Source: Halobacteriales archaeon
GTDB lineage: Archaea; Halobacteriota; Halobacteria; Halobacteriales; Hikarchaeaceae
Assembly: GCA_029941175.1 (NCBI GenBank)
Contig: JAPYRM010000053.1
Coordinates: forward strand, 1-6,089
DNA length: 6,089 nucleotides
Reading direction: 5' to 3'
A program made the translations under genes and the position numbers. Below, in pieces: positions 1 through 5,017 of this stretch. Below the pieces are notes generated by a model. It was not told the origin of the DNA. It worked only from the letters and a program-made list of their open reading frames with translations, and searched no databases. Each line of letters begins with the position of its first letter. Within the stretch, counting starts at the first letter, position 1.

Positions 1-217
1 TCGTCACTGAGGCAACATGCCCCAAAACAGTAAATGGTTCTAAAAATGTTTTATCTGAATCTTCATGGGCATGGGGTCCAAATACTAAATGATCCCGAGC
101 CCACGCAGAATCAAAATTATATTCTTCTGCTAGTTTACACGTACTAGTTATTTTCTCCGACGATGCTATGCTTCCAAAATGTGGAATCAAAAATCCAAAC
201 TTTATTTTCTTTTTCAT
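1..217 (-). CDS. LLM class (luciferase-like) flavin/F420-dependent oxidoreductase, N-terminal part; runs off left edge
   Basis: The reverse strand is open from an ATG at 217-215 to the window edge, giving 72 residues. The protein begins MKKKIKFGFLIPHFG, the usual first beta strand of the luciferase-like TIM barrel, and continues with a helix ending in AEEYNFDSAWARDHLV (residues 31-45). This matches the family pattern in which the first helix is followed by a second strand and a 'D-H' segment near the flavin/F420 site. A later stretch, FLEPFTVLGHVAS (58-70), resembles the 'EP(F/W)T.L..LA' helix of these enzymes. Such enzymes use reduced FMN or F420 to oxidise or reduce small organic substrates; the substrate here is unknown. 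It lies 41 bases downstream of the 2-hydroxyacid dehydrogenase on the same strand, so the two may be co-transcribed. The C-terminal three quarters are outside the window. Confidence 0.85.
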   Translation of the reverse strand, partial: MKKKIKFGFLIPHFGSIASSEKITSTCKLAEEYNFDSAWARDHLVFGPHAHEDSDKTFLEPFTVLGHVASVT

Positions 218-248
218 ATGTATTCGGCAAACTCTTAATTGATCGCTC

Positions 249-258
249 TTTTATTAAA
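249..258 (-). promoter_or_regulatory. possible TATA-like box before the partial LLM gene
   Basis: On the minus strand TTTAATAAAA lies just after the dehydrogenase stop codon and about 36 bases before the ATG at 217. An archaeal start site 26-27 bases downstream would give a leader of about 10 bases. The stretch is simply AT-rich intergenic DNA as well, and co-transcription with the upstream gene is equally possible. Confidence 0.3.
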
Positions 259-1341
259 TTAACTTTTAACTTTTTCTTTTTCAAAGCCTCTTCTAAGGCT
301 TGTATTAACTTCCTCATCACGATAAGACCCTAACCTCGCATTGGACCAATTTTCTCCCTCTGGACTAAATAATTTTCCTTCTTGGTACCATAGTGCCTCT
401 GGATTAACCACCATCTCTAAAGCTTCTCCTTTCAATGCTCTTACAATTTCTTCATTTCCCCATCTTATACATTTTTCTTCACCTGTAGGTGTTGTGGCCC
501 CATGGTGGGGTGAGCACACTATCCGTTCGCAACTCAAAGCAGGACTATTCTCTGGAGGTTCTGTTTCAAATACATCCAAACCTGCCGAATAAATCTCTCC
601 ACCATTGACTGCATCAACTAACGCTTTCTCATCGATAATCGGTCCACGAGCCGTATTGACTAGCACTGCCGTATCCTTCATACTTTTAAACTCTTCTGTT
701 GAAAACATATGGTGAGTTTCCGCTGTAAGTTGGCAATTTACACTTATGCAATCCGAGCGTTCAATTAGCTCCTTAAATCCAACTCGTTCTATTCCTAATA
801 ACTCAAAAATATCTTTTCCAACATATGGGTCATATCCAATTAATTTCATACCCAACGCCTTTGCTTTGGGTGCCGTAGTTCGCCCAATTTCTCCCAATCC
901 CACAATGCCAAACGTTCCGTGCCCCATGTAATTCACATTCCTTCGATCACCCCATCCATTATTCTCTCTCATCGACTTATCTGCATACGGTATGTCTCTA
1001 GCTGCAGCTAACATCAACGCGATTACATGTTCAGAAAGTTCGTCATTCACATAACCTCTCATAGACGAAACTGGAATCCCGTGCTCATTGGCCGCCCTAA
1101 TGTCTACATTATCAAAACCCGCCCCGTTTCTAAGTATGAGCCTACAATTTTTCAACGATTCTATCACTTTTCGAGTAATTGGTGCTTTAAACGTAACAAC
1201 TACTGTTGCATCTTTCAAACCTTTTACAAGGTCATCTTCGGTCTTGAAATCCCCATATATAACTGTTCCTCCTGCATTTTCTACTGATTTCTTATATGGA
1301 TCAATTTTAGGAAATCTTCTTTCTGTAACAATAACTTTCAT
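259..1341 (-). CDS. D-isomer specific 2-hydroxyacid dehydrogenase (phosphoglycerate dehydrogenase / CtBP-like)
   Basis: This complete 360-residue protein is an NAD-dependent 2-hydroxyacid dehydrogenase. The N-terminal catalytic half contains LRNGAGFDNVD (70-80) and GYVNDELSEHVIALML (96-111), a form close to the CtBP-like branch. The Rossmann motif GLGEIG is at 148-153, with the acidic cofactor-selecting Asp171 in GYDP, pointing to NAD rather than NADP. The catalytic triad is visible: Arg232 in NTARGPIID, Glu261 in VFETEPP and His279 in SPHHGATT. There is no C-terminal ACT domain, so serine-feedback control as in long SerA proteins is not expected. The C-terminal tail from about 315 (WYQEGKLFSPEGENW onward) extends past the usual family end and is charged. 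The substrate could be 3-phosphoglycerate, glyoxylate/hydroxypyruvate or another 2-ketoacid and cannot be decided here. The ATG at 1341 fits the family N-terminus and lies about 27 bases from a TATA-like box, suggesting a leaderless mRNA. Confidence 0.93.
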   Translation of the reverse strand: MKVIVTERRFPKIDPYKKSVENAGGTVIYGDFKTEDDLVKGLKDATVVVTFKAPITRKVIESLKNCRLILRNGAGFDNVDIRAANEHGIPVSSMRGYVNDELSEHVIALMLAAARDIPYADKSMRENNGWGDRRNVNYMGHGTFGIVGLGEIGRTTAPKAKALGMKLIGYDPYVGKDIFELLGIERVGFKELIERSDCISVNCQLTAETHHMFSTEEFKSMKDTAVLVNTARGPIIDEKALVDAVNGGEIYSAGLDVFETEPPENSPALSCERIVCSPHHGATTPTGEEKCIRWGNEEIVRALKGEALEMVVNPEALWYQEGKLFSPEGENWSNARLGSYRDEEVNTSLRRGFEKEKVKS

Positions 1342-1362
1342 CGCGTTACTCTACTACTTCCG

Positions 1363-1373
1363 CCATATTAAAA
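1363..1373 (-). promoter_or_regulatory. TATA-like box for the 2-hydroxyacid dehydrogenase
   Basis: On the minus strand TTTTAATATGG is centred near 1368, about 27 bases before the ATG at 1341. In archaea transcription starts roughly 26-27 bases from the TATA centre, which would place the start at or next to the ATG and give a leaderless message. No Shine-Dalgarno sequence is needed or seen. This is inferred from spacing only. Confidence 0.5.
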
Positions 1374-1390
1374 CTTGTATTGGCACACCG

Positions 1391-1398
1391 TTTTATAG
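1391..1398 (+). promoter_or_regulatory. TATA-like box for the LLM / nitrile hydratase gene set
   Basis: TTTTATAG is centred near 1394, about 28 bases before the ATG at 1423, the spacing expected for a leaderless archaeal mRNA. Its reverse complement CTATAAAA also resembles a TATA box, so minus-strand use is possible, but the minus-strand gene has a better placed box at 1363-1373. The spacing supports choosing the ATG at 1423. Confidence 0.5.
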
Positions 1399-1422
1399 CG
1401 TCGTAACACAACCTCTAGTTAT

Positions 1423-2490
1423 ATGACCTTCCGTGGGGAGATCGGACTCCAATTCACGATTCATATAGCAAATGAATACAAAGTGCCCCAAATCGTAGAG
1501 TTGGCCGAACTTTCTGCCGGAGAAAATTTCTCTCAGATATGGGTAAATGACAATCTAGGTTACCGAAATCTCTACGTCGTTTTGGCCGCAATAGCATCAA
1601 AAGTTCCTATCAAGATTGGTACTGCAATCACCGTTCCATTTTATAGAAACCCTATCGACTTTGCAGATATTCTGGCATCTTTGACCGAATTAACCGATGG
1701 GCGTGAAGTTAGCGTTGGAATCGGAAGGGGCAGCATTGCACAGACAGGTAAGGAAGTTTCCACTCCATCTCCTTATTCTATGTTATCCGAAACTGTCACC
1801 TGTGTTACTCAACTTTTAAACGGTACAAAAATCAATTTCAGTGATTATCCTTTGCTCACTGATTATTTCAATCTACAAGCGAAAGGAAAAATGCAGATGA
1901 GATTTTCTCCCCAAGCACCAATCAAATTTTATCTAGGCGGATATGGTGACATGGCAATGGAAATTGCTAGAAAATACATGGATGGGGTCCTCATAGGCGG
2001 AATGTATCTGCCCTTACTCCGTGCAGGAAAAATAAATGAATTATATGCCAAACTAAATTCAAAAGAACCCCCCGCTAGACTCACCGATCCATTGCTGTTA
2101 GCAGAAATAAATGTCTCTGTTGACCCTGATTATAACACTGCAATGGAATTTCCAAAGCCCTATGTAGCACATGCACTCATGACCCTCAAAAAGACTGGTT
2201 TTTCCGATTTAGATTTCCAATCTGTCGGAGTAAAACCTGCCAATGTAGCTAAAATTTATGATGCTTTTAACAACGGCGCAACTATACAAGAAGCAGCTAA
2301 ATTAGTCACCGAAGAAATGGTCAACGCCACTTTTATTGCTGGAGATGTCGACACTTGCATCGAAGGTCTTGCACAGTGTTTCGAATCAGACGAAACACAA
2401 CAATTAAAACAAGTTGTCCTGGCCAAACTCGGACCAAACTATTCTCAATCCATCAAAACACTTTCACGAGATGTTCTACCTTCTTTATAA
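1423..2490 (+). CDS. LLM class (luciferase-like) flavin/F420-dependent oxidoreductase
   Basis: This complete 355-residue protein belongs to the bacterial-luciferase-like TIM-barrel oxidoreductases that use FMNH2 or F420. Family landmarks are the early helix and strand ending in FSQIWVNDN (36-44), KVPIKIGTAITVPFYRNPID (60-79) where the family has 'lgtav..p..r.P', and the SVGIGRGS turn (97-104) that usually contacts the cofactor phosphate. IKFYLGGYGDMAMEIARKYMDGVLIG (167-192) matches the second half of the barrel, and FIAGDVDTCIEGL (304-316) matches the common C-terminal 'i.Gtpe.v...l'. The form is nearer to F420-type reductases than to true luciferases, but cofactor and substrate cannot be settled by eye. 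The start at 1423 is supported by the TATA spacing; no Shine-Dalgarno site is visible. It lies 50 bases upstream of the nitrile hydratase alpha gene on the same strand, so it may feed substrate into that enzyme. That link is inference. Confidence 0.9.
   Translation: MTFRGEIGLQFTIHIANEYKVPQIVELAELSAGENFSQIWVNDNLGYRNLYVVLAAIASKVPIKIGTAITVPFYRNPIDFADILASLTELTDGREVSVGIGRGSIAQTGKEVSTPSPYSMLSETVTCVTQLLNGTKINFSDYPLLTDYFNLQAKGKMQMRFSPQAPIKFYLGGYGDMAMEIARKYMDGVLIGGMYLPLLRAGKINELYAKLNSKEPPARLTDPLLLAEINVSVDPDYNTAMEFPKPYVAHALMTLKKTGFSDLDFQSVGVKPANVAKIYDAFNNGATIQEAAKLVTEEMVNATFIAGDVDTCIEGLAQCFESDETQQLKQVVLAKLGPNYSQSIKTLSRDVLPSL
2484..2490 (+). promoter_or_regulatory. possible TATA-like box for nitrile hydratase alpha, overlapping the upstream stop codon
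   Basis: TTTATAA occupies the last two codons and the TAA stop of the preceding LLM gene. A start site about 27 bases downstream (near 2514) would leave a leader of roughly 25-28 bases before the ATG at 2541. The 50-base gap between the genes would also allow read-through from the upstream promoter, so a separate promoter is only a possibility. Confidence 0.35.
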
Positions 2491-2540
2491 ACACCGATAA
2501 AGATAGGTGCTTCCCATTCCTATCTAATGATGATACTATC

Positions 2541-3140
2541 ATGTCCCTTGAACCCCAAAATGATCAGGAAATACAAGACCCAAAATCTAGAGTGAGGGCA
2601 TTGCAGTCTTTATTAGTGGAAAAAGACCTGCTTTCTCATGAAGCCATAGACGCCGCAATTTCTGCTTATGAAAACGACATTGGACCTCAAAATGGAGCGA
2701 AAATTGTTGCTAGAGCTTGGGTGGACGAAACTTTTAAAAAGAGACTTTTAACCGACCCCGTATCTGCTATAGGTGAATTCAATTTTGAGATGGGATCTCA
2801 ACACGTTCAAGTGGTTGAAAACACAGACAAAGTCCACAATGTTGTCGTTTGTACTCTTTGCTCCTGCTACCCTTGGTCTGTGTTAGGACTGCCACCCACT
2901 TGGTATAAATCCCCGGAATACCGTGCACGAGCAGTTCTTGAACCAAGATCTGTACTCCACGAATTCGGACTAGATCTTGATGAGGACATAGAAGTTAAAG
3001 TCCATGATTCTAGTGCTGACCTACGATATATGGTGCTCCCTCAACGGCCACCTGGGACTGAATCTTTAACCGAGTCGGAACTTGCTGATATCGTCACTCG
3101 AGATTCCATGATTGGTGTTTCTCAAATCGCGGTAAATTAA
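2541..3140 (+). CDS. nitrile hydratase alpha subunit, cobalt type (or a thiocyanate hydrolase gamma-like homologue)
   Basis: This 199-residue protein matches the usual length of nitrile hydratase alpha, which hydrates R-CN to the amide using non-corrin Co(III) or Fe(III). The metal claw VCTLCSCYPW lies at 103-112, with Cys104, Cys107 and Cys109 as ligands; Cys107 and Cys109 are the positions normally oxidised to sulfinic and sulfenic acid. Thr105 and Tyr110 are the residues typical of cobalt rather than iron enzymes. Other family stretches are RVRALQSLLVEKDLL (17-31), KIVARAWVDETFKKRLL (54-70) and LGLPPTWYKSPEYRARAVLEPRSVL (115-139). The frame is open 62 codons further upstream into the LLM gene, but the family N-terminus and length favour the ATG at 2541. 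The accessory gene follows with a one-base overlap. No beta subunit gene is adjacent, which is unusual. Thiocyanate hydrolase gamma has the same claw and is the main alternative. Confidence 0.93.
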   Translation: MSLEPQNDQEIQDPKSRVRALQSLLVEKDLLSHEAIDAAISAYENDIGPQNGAKIVARAWVDETFKKRLLTDPVSAIGEFNFEMGSQHVQVVENTDKVHNVVVCTLCSCYPWSVLGLPPTWYKSPEYRARAVLEPRSVLHEFGLDLDEDIEVKVHDSSADLRYMVLPQRPPGTESLTESELADIVTRDSMIGVSQIAVN

Positions 3141-3583
3141 TGGGACAAACTTTTATGCCACCTTCCACTCCTACAAATATTCAGAAACACGCAGAAGAAA
3201 TTCTCAGTAAGCTTTCCAATCTGGGAGGATTTCCCCAAACACCCGATGGAAGTCCTCTCTTTTCCGAACCCTGGCAGGCTAGTATTTTCGGCATGGTGGT
3301 GACGTTACATGAGCACAATCTTTTTCCTTGGAACGACTTTCAAGAATTGTTGATCCAAAAGATAGAAAAAACCGACCCTTCCCGTCTGCAGGAAGAAACC
3401 GATTGGGTGTATTATTCACTTTGGATTGAAATACTAGAGCAGATCTTATCGAACCAAAACCATATGAAAATATCAGAACTTGACAAGAGGACCCTTGAAT
3501 TTGCAGAGGGCATTCGAGACGCTTCTGAGTTTGTTATCGGGGGTCATTCACATTCGCACGAGGGCCATTCACACCCTCCCTAG
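3140..3583 (+). CDS. nitrile hydratase accessory (activator) protein with histidine-rich C-terminal tail
   Basis: This 147-residue protein matches the small activators (P14K/NhlE type) that deliver cobalt to nitrile hydratase alpha and promote oxidation of its cysteines. The recognisable core is LFSEPWQASIFGMVVTLHEH (40-59), LFPWNDFQELL (61-71) and DWVYYSLWIEILEQIL (88-103), corresponding to the family pattern 'F.EPWqa.aFal...LhE.glF.W..w...L......YY..Wl.aLE.l'. The core is homologous to the N-terminal half of the beta subunit, so a split beta protein of the toyocamycin hydratase or thiocyanate hydrolase kind is an alternative; the EPWQA motif favours the activator. The C-terminus GGHSHSHEGHSHPP (134-147) carries five histidines and looks like a metal-holding tail. 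The start codon shares its A with the alpha stop (TAATG), indicating translational coupling; ATG at 3155 is an alternative start. The first 35 residues are poorly conserved. Confidence 0.85.
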   Translation: MGQTFMPPSTPTNIQKHAEEILSKLSNLGGFPQTPDGSPLFSEPWQASIFGMVVTLHEHNLFPWNDFQELLIQKIEKTDPSRLQEETDWVYYSLWIEILEQILSNQNHMKISELDKRTLEFAEGIRDASEFVIGGHSHSHEGHSHPP

Positions 3584-3600
3584 TTCTCTCAAGTGTACTA

Positions 3601-3606
3601 TTTTTT
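3601..3606 (+). terminator. T-run, probable transcription terminator after the nitrile hydratase genes
   Basis: A run of six T residues begins 18 bases after the accessory gene stop, with no clear hairpin before it. Archaeal RNA polymerase can terminate at T-runs without a stem, so this is a plausible end for the LLM-alpha-accessory transcript, placed before the tRNA gene and its own TATA-like box. Confidence 0.45.
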
Positions 3607-3630
3607 CAAACCTCCACCTAGTTCGAAGCT

Positions 3631-3640
3631 ATTATAATAA
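3631..3640 (+). promoter_or_regulatory. TATA-like box for the tRNA(CAT) gene
   Basis: ATTATAATAA is centred about 28 bases before the tRNA 5' end at 3664, close to the usual archaeal TATA-to-start distance. The transcript would start at or within a few bases of the mature 5' end. Confidence 0.55.
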
Positions 3641-3663
3641 TCAGTCGCCTTTTGATAGCTATC

Positions 3664-3738
3664 GGGCCTGTATCTCAGCCTGGTTAGAGAGCCCGGCTCA
3701 TAACCGGTTCGTCCTCGGTTCAAATCCGAGCTGGCCCA
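3664..3738 (+). tRNA. tRNA with anticodon CAT (elongator tRNA-Met or tRNA-Ile2)
   Basis: A 75-base cloverleaf can be drawn. The acceptor arm is GGGCCTG with CTGGCCC and discriminator A. The D stem is TCTC/GAGA, the anticodon loop CTCATAA (3697-3703) has anticodon CAT, and the T stem is CTCGG/CCGAG around the loop TTCAAAT. Two stem positions do not pair: T6 opposite T67 in the acceptor and C27 opposite T43 at the top of the anticodon stem. No CCA is encoded; TATTTT follows directly. The G1-C72 pair and lack of the initiator-type acceptor argue against the initiator. In archaea a CAT anticodon may also belong to tRNA-Ile2, whose C34 is modified to agmatidine to read ATA; the sequence alone does not decide this reliably. 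Confidence 0.92.
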
Positions 3739-3901
3739 TATTTTCTGGTCCTATCTTGATAAATCCAAACCCGAATTTCACCGCAACTTATTTTTATTCC
3801 GTATATGTTTGGTGGTATTGATTCCTTAAGAACTTGTACGCATCCCCATTCATTTTTTCCAAACCATTTAGTACATATCTTCCCACCACGATCTACCAAC
3901 C
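3739..3901. other. intergenic region between tRNA and msrA
   Basis: No convincing gene is seen in these 163 bases. A T-run in TATTTT (3739-3744) could end the tRNA transcript. A 34-codon reading frame starts at 3805 and runs into msrA but has no supporting feature. The right end holds a TATA-like element for msrA. Confidence 0.5.
3867..3878 (+). promoter_or_regulatory. possible TATA-like box for msrA
   Basis: TTTAGTACATAT is centred near 3872, about 30 bases before the ATG at 3902. A start 27 bases downstream would give a leader of only about three bases, consistent with the other leaderless-looking genes here. The match to a TATA consensus is weak. Confidence 0.35.
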
Positions 3902-4450
3902 ATGCCTGAAGAATTTCTGCATGCTACTTTTGCTGGTGGATGTTTCTGGTGTATCGAGGCTGCACTTTCTCAATTTCAAGCAGTTGGATCGATCAAACCC
4001 GGATATTGTGGCGGAGAGGCCACAAACCCCACCTATGATGAAGTCTGTTCTGGAAAAACTGGTCACGCAGAAGCTGTACAGCTTTCTTACGATCCCCACT
4101 CACTTTCCTATGAAAATCTCCTTGAAATTTTCTTTGCCATACATGACCCAACTCAACTAAATCAACAGGGACCCGACGTCGGATCTCAATACCGATCTGC
4201 AATTTTCTATCACAACTCTGATCAAAAATCAGCAGCAGAATCTTATGTAAACTTATTAACTGAACAAAATGCATACGACAAACCAATTGTAACCGAAATA
4301 GCCGAACTATCTATTTTCTACGAAGCTGAGGGGTATCACCACGATTACTTTTCAAAAAATCCTTCCAACCCTTATTGTGTTTTCAATACCCTCCCCAAAA
4401 TGATTAAAGCAAGAGAAATATTTCCACACGCACCAACTGCTAACGATTAA
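3902..4450 (+). CDS. msrA: peptide methionine sulfoxide reductase MsrA
   Basis: This 182-residue protein is a complete MsrA, which reduces the S-epimer of methionine sulfoxide in proteins and free methionine in the cytoplasm. The active-site motif AGGCFWCIEA is at 11-20, with Cys14 as the catalytic nucleophile and Phe15, Trp16 and Glu19 of the substrate pocket. Other landmarks are GYCGGEATNPTYDEVCSGKTGHAEAV (34-59), FFAIHDPTQLNQQGPDVGSQYRSAIFY (77-103) and EGYHHDYF (143-150). NPYCVFNTLPKM (156-167) holds Cys159, a likely resolving cysteine; Cys17, three residues after the nucleophile, and Cys36 are further candidates. There is no signal peptide. The start is fixed by the motif lying only about 10 residues in; no Shine-Dalgarno sequence precedes it. 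A small unknown gene follows after 11 bases and may be co-transcribed. Confidence 0.97.
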   Translation: MPEEFLHATFAGGCFWCIEAALSQFQAVGSIKPGYCGGEATNPTYDEVCSGKTGHAEAVQLSYDPHSLSYENLLEIFFAIHDPTQLNQQGPDVGSQYRSAIFYHNSDQKSAAESYVNLLTEQNAYDKPIVTEIAELSIFYEAEGYHHDYFSKNPSNPYCVFNTLPKMIKAREIFPHAPTAND

Positions 4451-4461
4451 TTCAAGTCCGA

Positions 4462-4773
4462 TTGTCCATATCTTTAGTTGTGTTTAATATACCCGACCTT
4501 ACTACTGTAGAATCCCGCGAAAAGTGGTTTCAGGAAAACGAACAAGAACTACTTGATTATATCTATTCGGTCAGAGATAACCCCCGTCAAACTCTGCGCG
4601 TTCTCGCAAGGGTTAGGGAAGAGTATGGAACAGAACACCAGTTCACCAAGGCTGTTAACCACGCCAAGAAGGCAAAAACATACGACAACGCCGTGCTAAA
4701 ACAACTTAAGAAAGTGCAAGAAGAACATCTGCTATGTATGAATGCAATTAACGATCTACTCCACGAAAATTAA
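4462..4773 (+). CDS. small helical protein of unknown function, non-ATG start
   Basis: I do not recognise this protein. The frame opens after a stop at 4441-4443 and has no ATG before residue 93, so translation must begin at TTG 4462 (103 residues) or GTG 4480 (97 residues); the choice cannot be made here. The product is charged and predicted mostly helical from about residue 17 on. It contains ESREKWFQENEQELLDYIYS (17-36), a basic middle with RQTLRVLARVREEYG (42-56), and a Lys-rich NHAKKAKTYDNAVLKQLKKVQEEH (66-89) that could form a coiled coil or bind nucleic acid. There is no signal peptide, membrane segment or metal motif. It sits 11 bases after msrA on the same strand, probably sharing its transcript. 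Coding character is supported by a long open frame with a sensible, low-complexity-free composition, but no family was identified. Confidence 0.65.
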   Translation: MSISLVVFNIPDLTTVESREKWFQENEQELLDYIYSVRDNPRQTLRVLARVREEYGTEHQFTKAVNHAKKAKTYDNAVLKQLKKVQEEHLLCMNAINDLLHEN

Positions 4774-4822
4774 TTTATCCAGACGATTTTCACCCGACTT
4801 CAAATTGAACCTTAAAAGGGAC

Positions 4823-4893
4823 TGCGTCGACCGGGAATTGAACCCGGGCTTAGGGCTTGGAAGGCCCTAGTCATACCACTAGACCATCGGCGC
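4823..4893 (-). tRNA. tRNA-Gly (anticodon TCC)
   Basis: On the minus strand a 71-base cloverleaf begins GCGCCGATGGTCTAGTGGTA, a typical glycine tRNA 5' half. The anticodon stem AGGGC/GCCCT encloses the loop CTTCCAA with anticodon TCC, reading GGA and GGG codons. The T stem is CCGGG/CCCGG around TTCAATT, and the variable loop is four bases, as usual for this tRNA. The acceptor GCGCCGA pairs with TCGACGC except for C4 opposite A69. The discriminator is A, and no CCA is encoded; GTCCCTTTT follows, and its T-run may end transcription. Confidence 0.95.
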
Positions 4894-4913
4894 TTACTAG
4901 ACTAGTTCTCCTC

Positions 4914-4924
4914 CCTATAATATG
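4914..4924 (-). promoter_or_regulatory. TATA-like box for tRNA-Gly
   Basis: On the minus strand CATATTATAGG is centred about 26 bases before the tRNA 5' end at 4893, matching archaeal TATA spacing for a transcript that starts at the mature end. Confidence 0.55.
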
Positions 4925-4962
4925 GGCCTTCCCATTTTCAAGCAGCTTTCCCTTCGAATCCC

Positions 4963-4988
4963 AAATATAATCTCGCAATCAGTATATC
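4963..4988 (+). promoter_or_regulatory. possible TATA-like elements before the MFS transporter gene
   Basis: Two AT-rich elements precede the ATG at 5018: AAATATAAT (4963-4971) and GTATAT (4982-4987). With a 27-base TATA-to-start distance, they would give leaders of about 24 and 6 bases. Neither is decisive, but both argue for the ATG at 5018 over the in-frame ATG at 4922. Confidence 0.3.
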
Positions 4989-5017
4989 CTTCCCCCTCGA
5001 ATAATTATTTTCAACAA

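Noticed and set aside
341..592. 83-codon plus-strand reading frame
   Set aside because: It lies antisense within the well-supported dehydrogenase gene and has no family features. The other plus-strand frames at 746-931, 1027-1287 and 1088-1426 are rejected for the same reason.
2355..2540. 62-codon N-terminal extension of nitrile hydratase alpha
   Set aside because: The extension overlaps the LLM gene in another frame, is unlike the family N-terminus, and would make the protein much longer than normal. The ATG at 2541 gives the expected 199 residues.
3140..3583. calling the 147-residue protein the nitrile hydratase beta subunit
   Set aside because: It shares only the N-terminal beta-like fold, lacks the C-terminal barrel domain, and carries the EPWQA and HE..LF.W pattern of activator proteins.
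3480..3821. 113-codon plus-strand frame running through the tRNA
   Set aside because: It overlaps the accessory gene in another frame and crosses a complete tRNA gene, so it is a chance frame.
3834..4286. frames on both strands overlapping msrA
   Set aside because: All overlap the clear MsrA coding frame and show no recognisable motifs.
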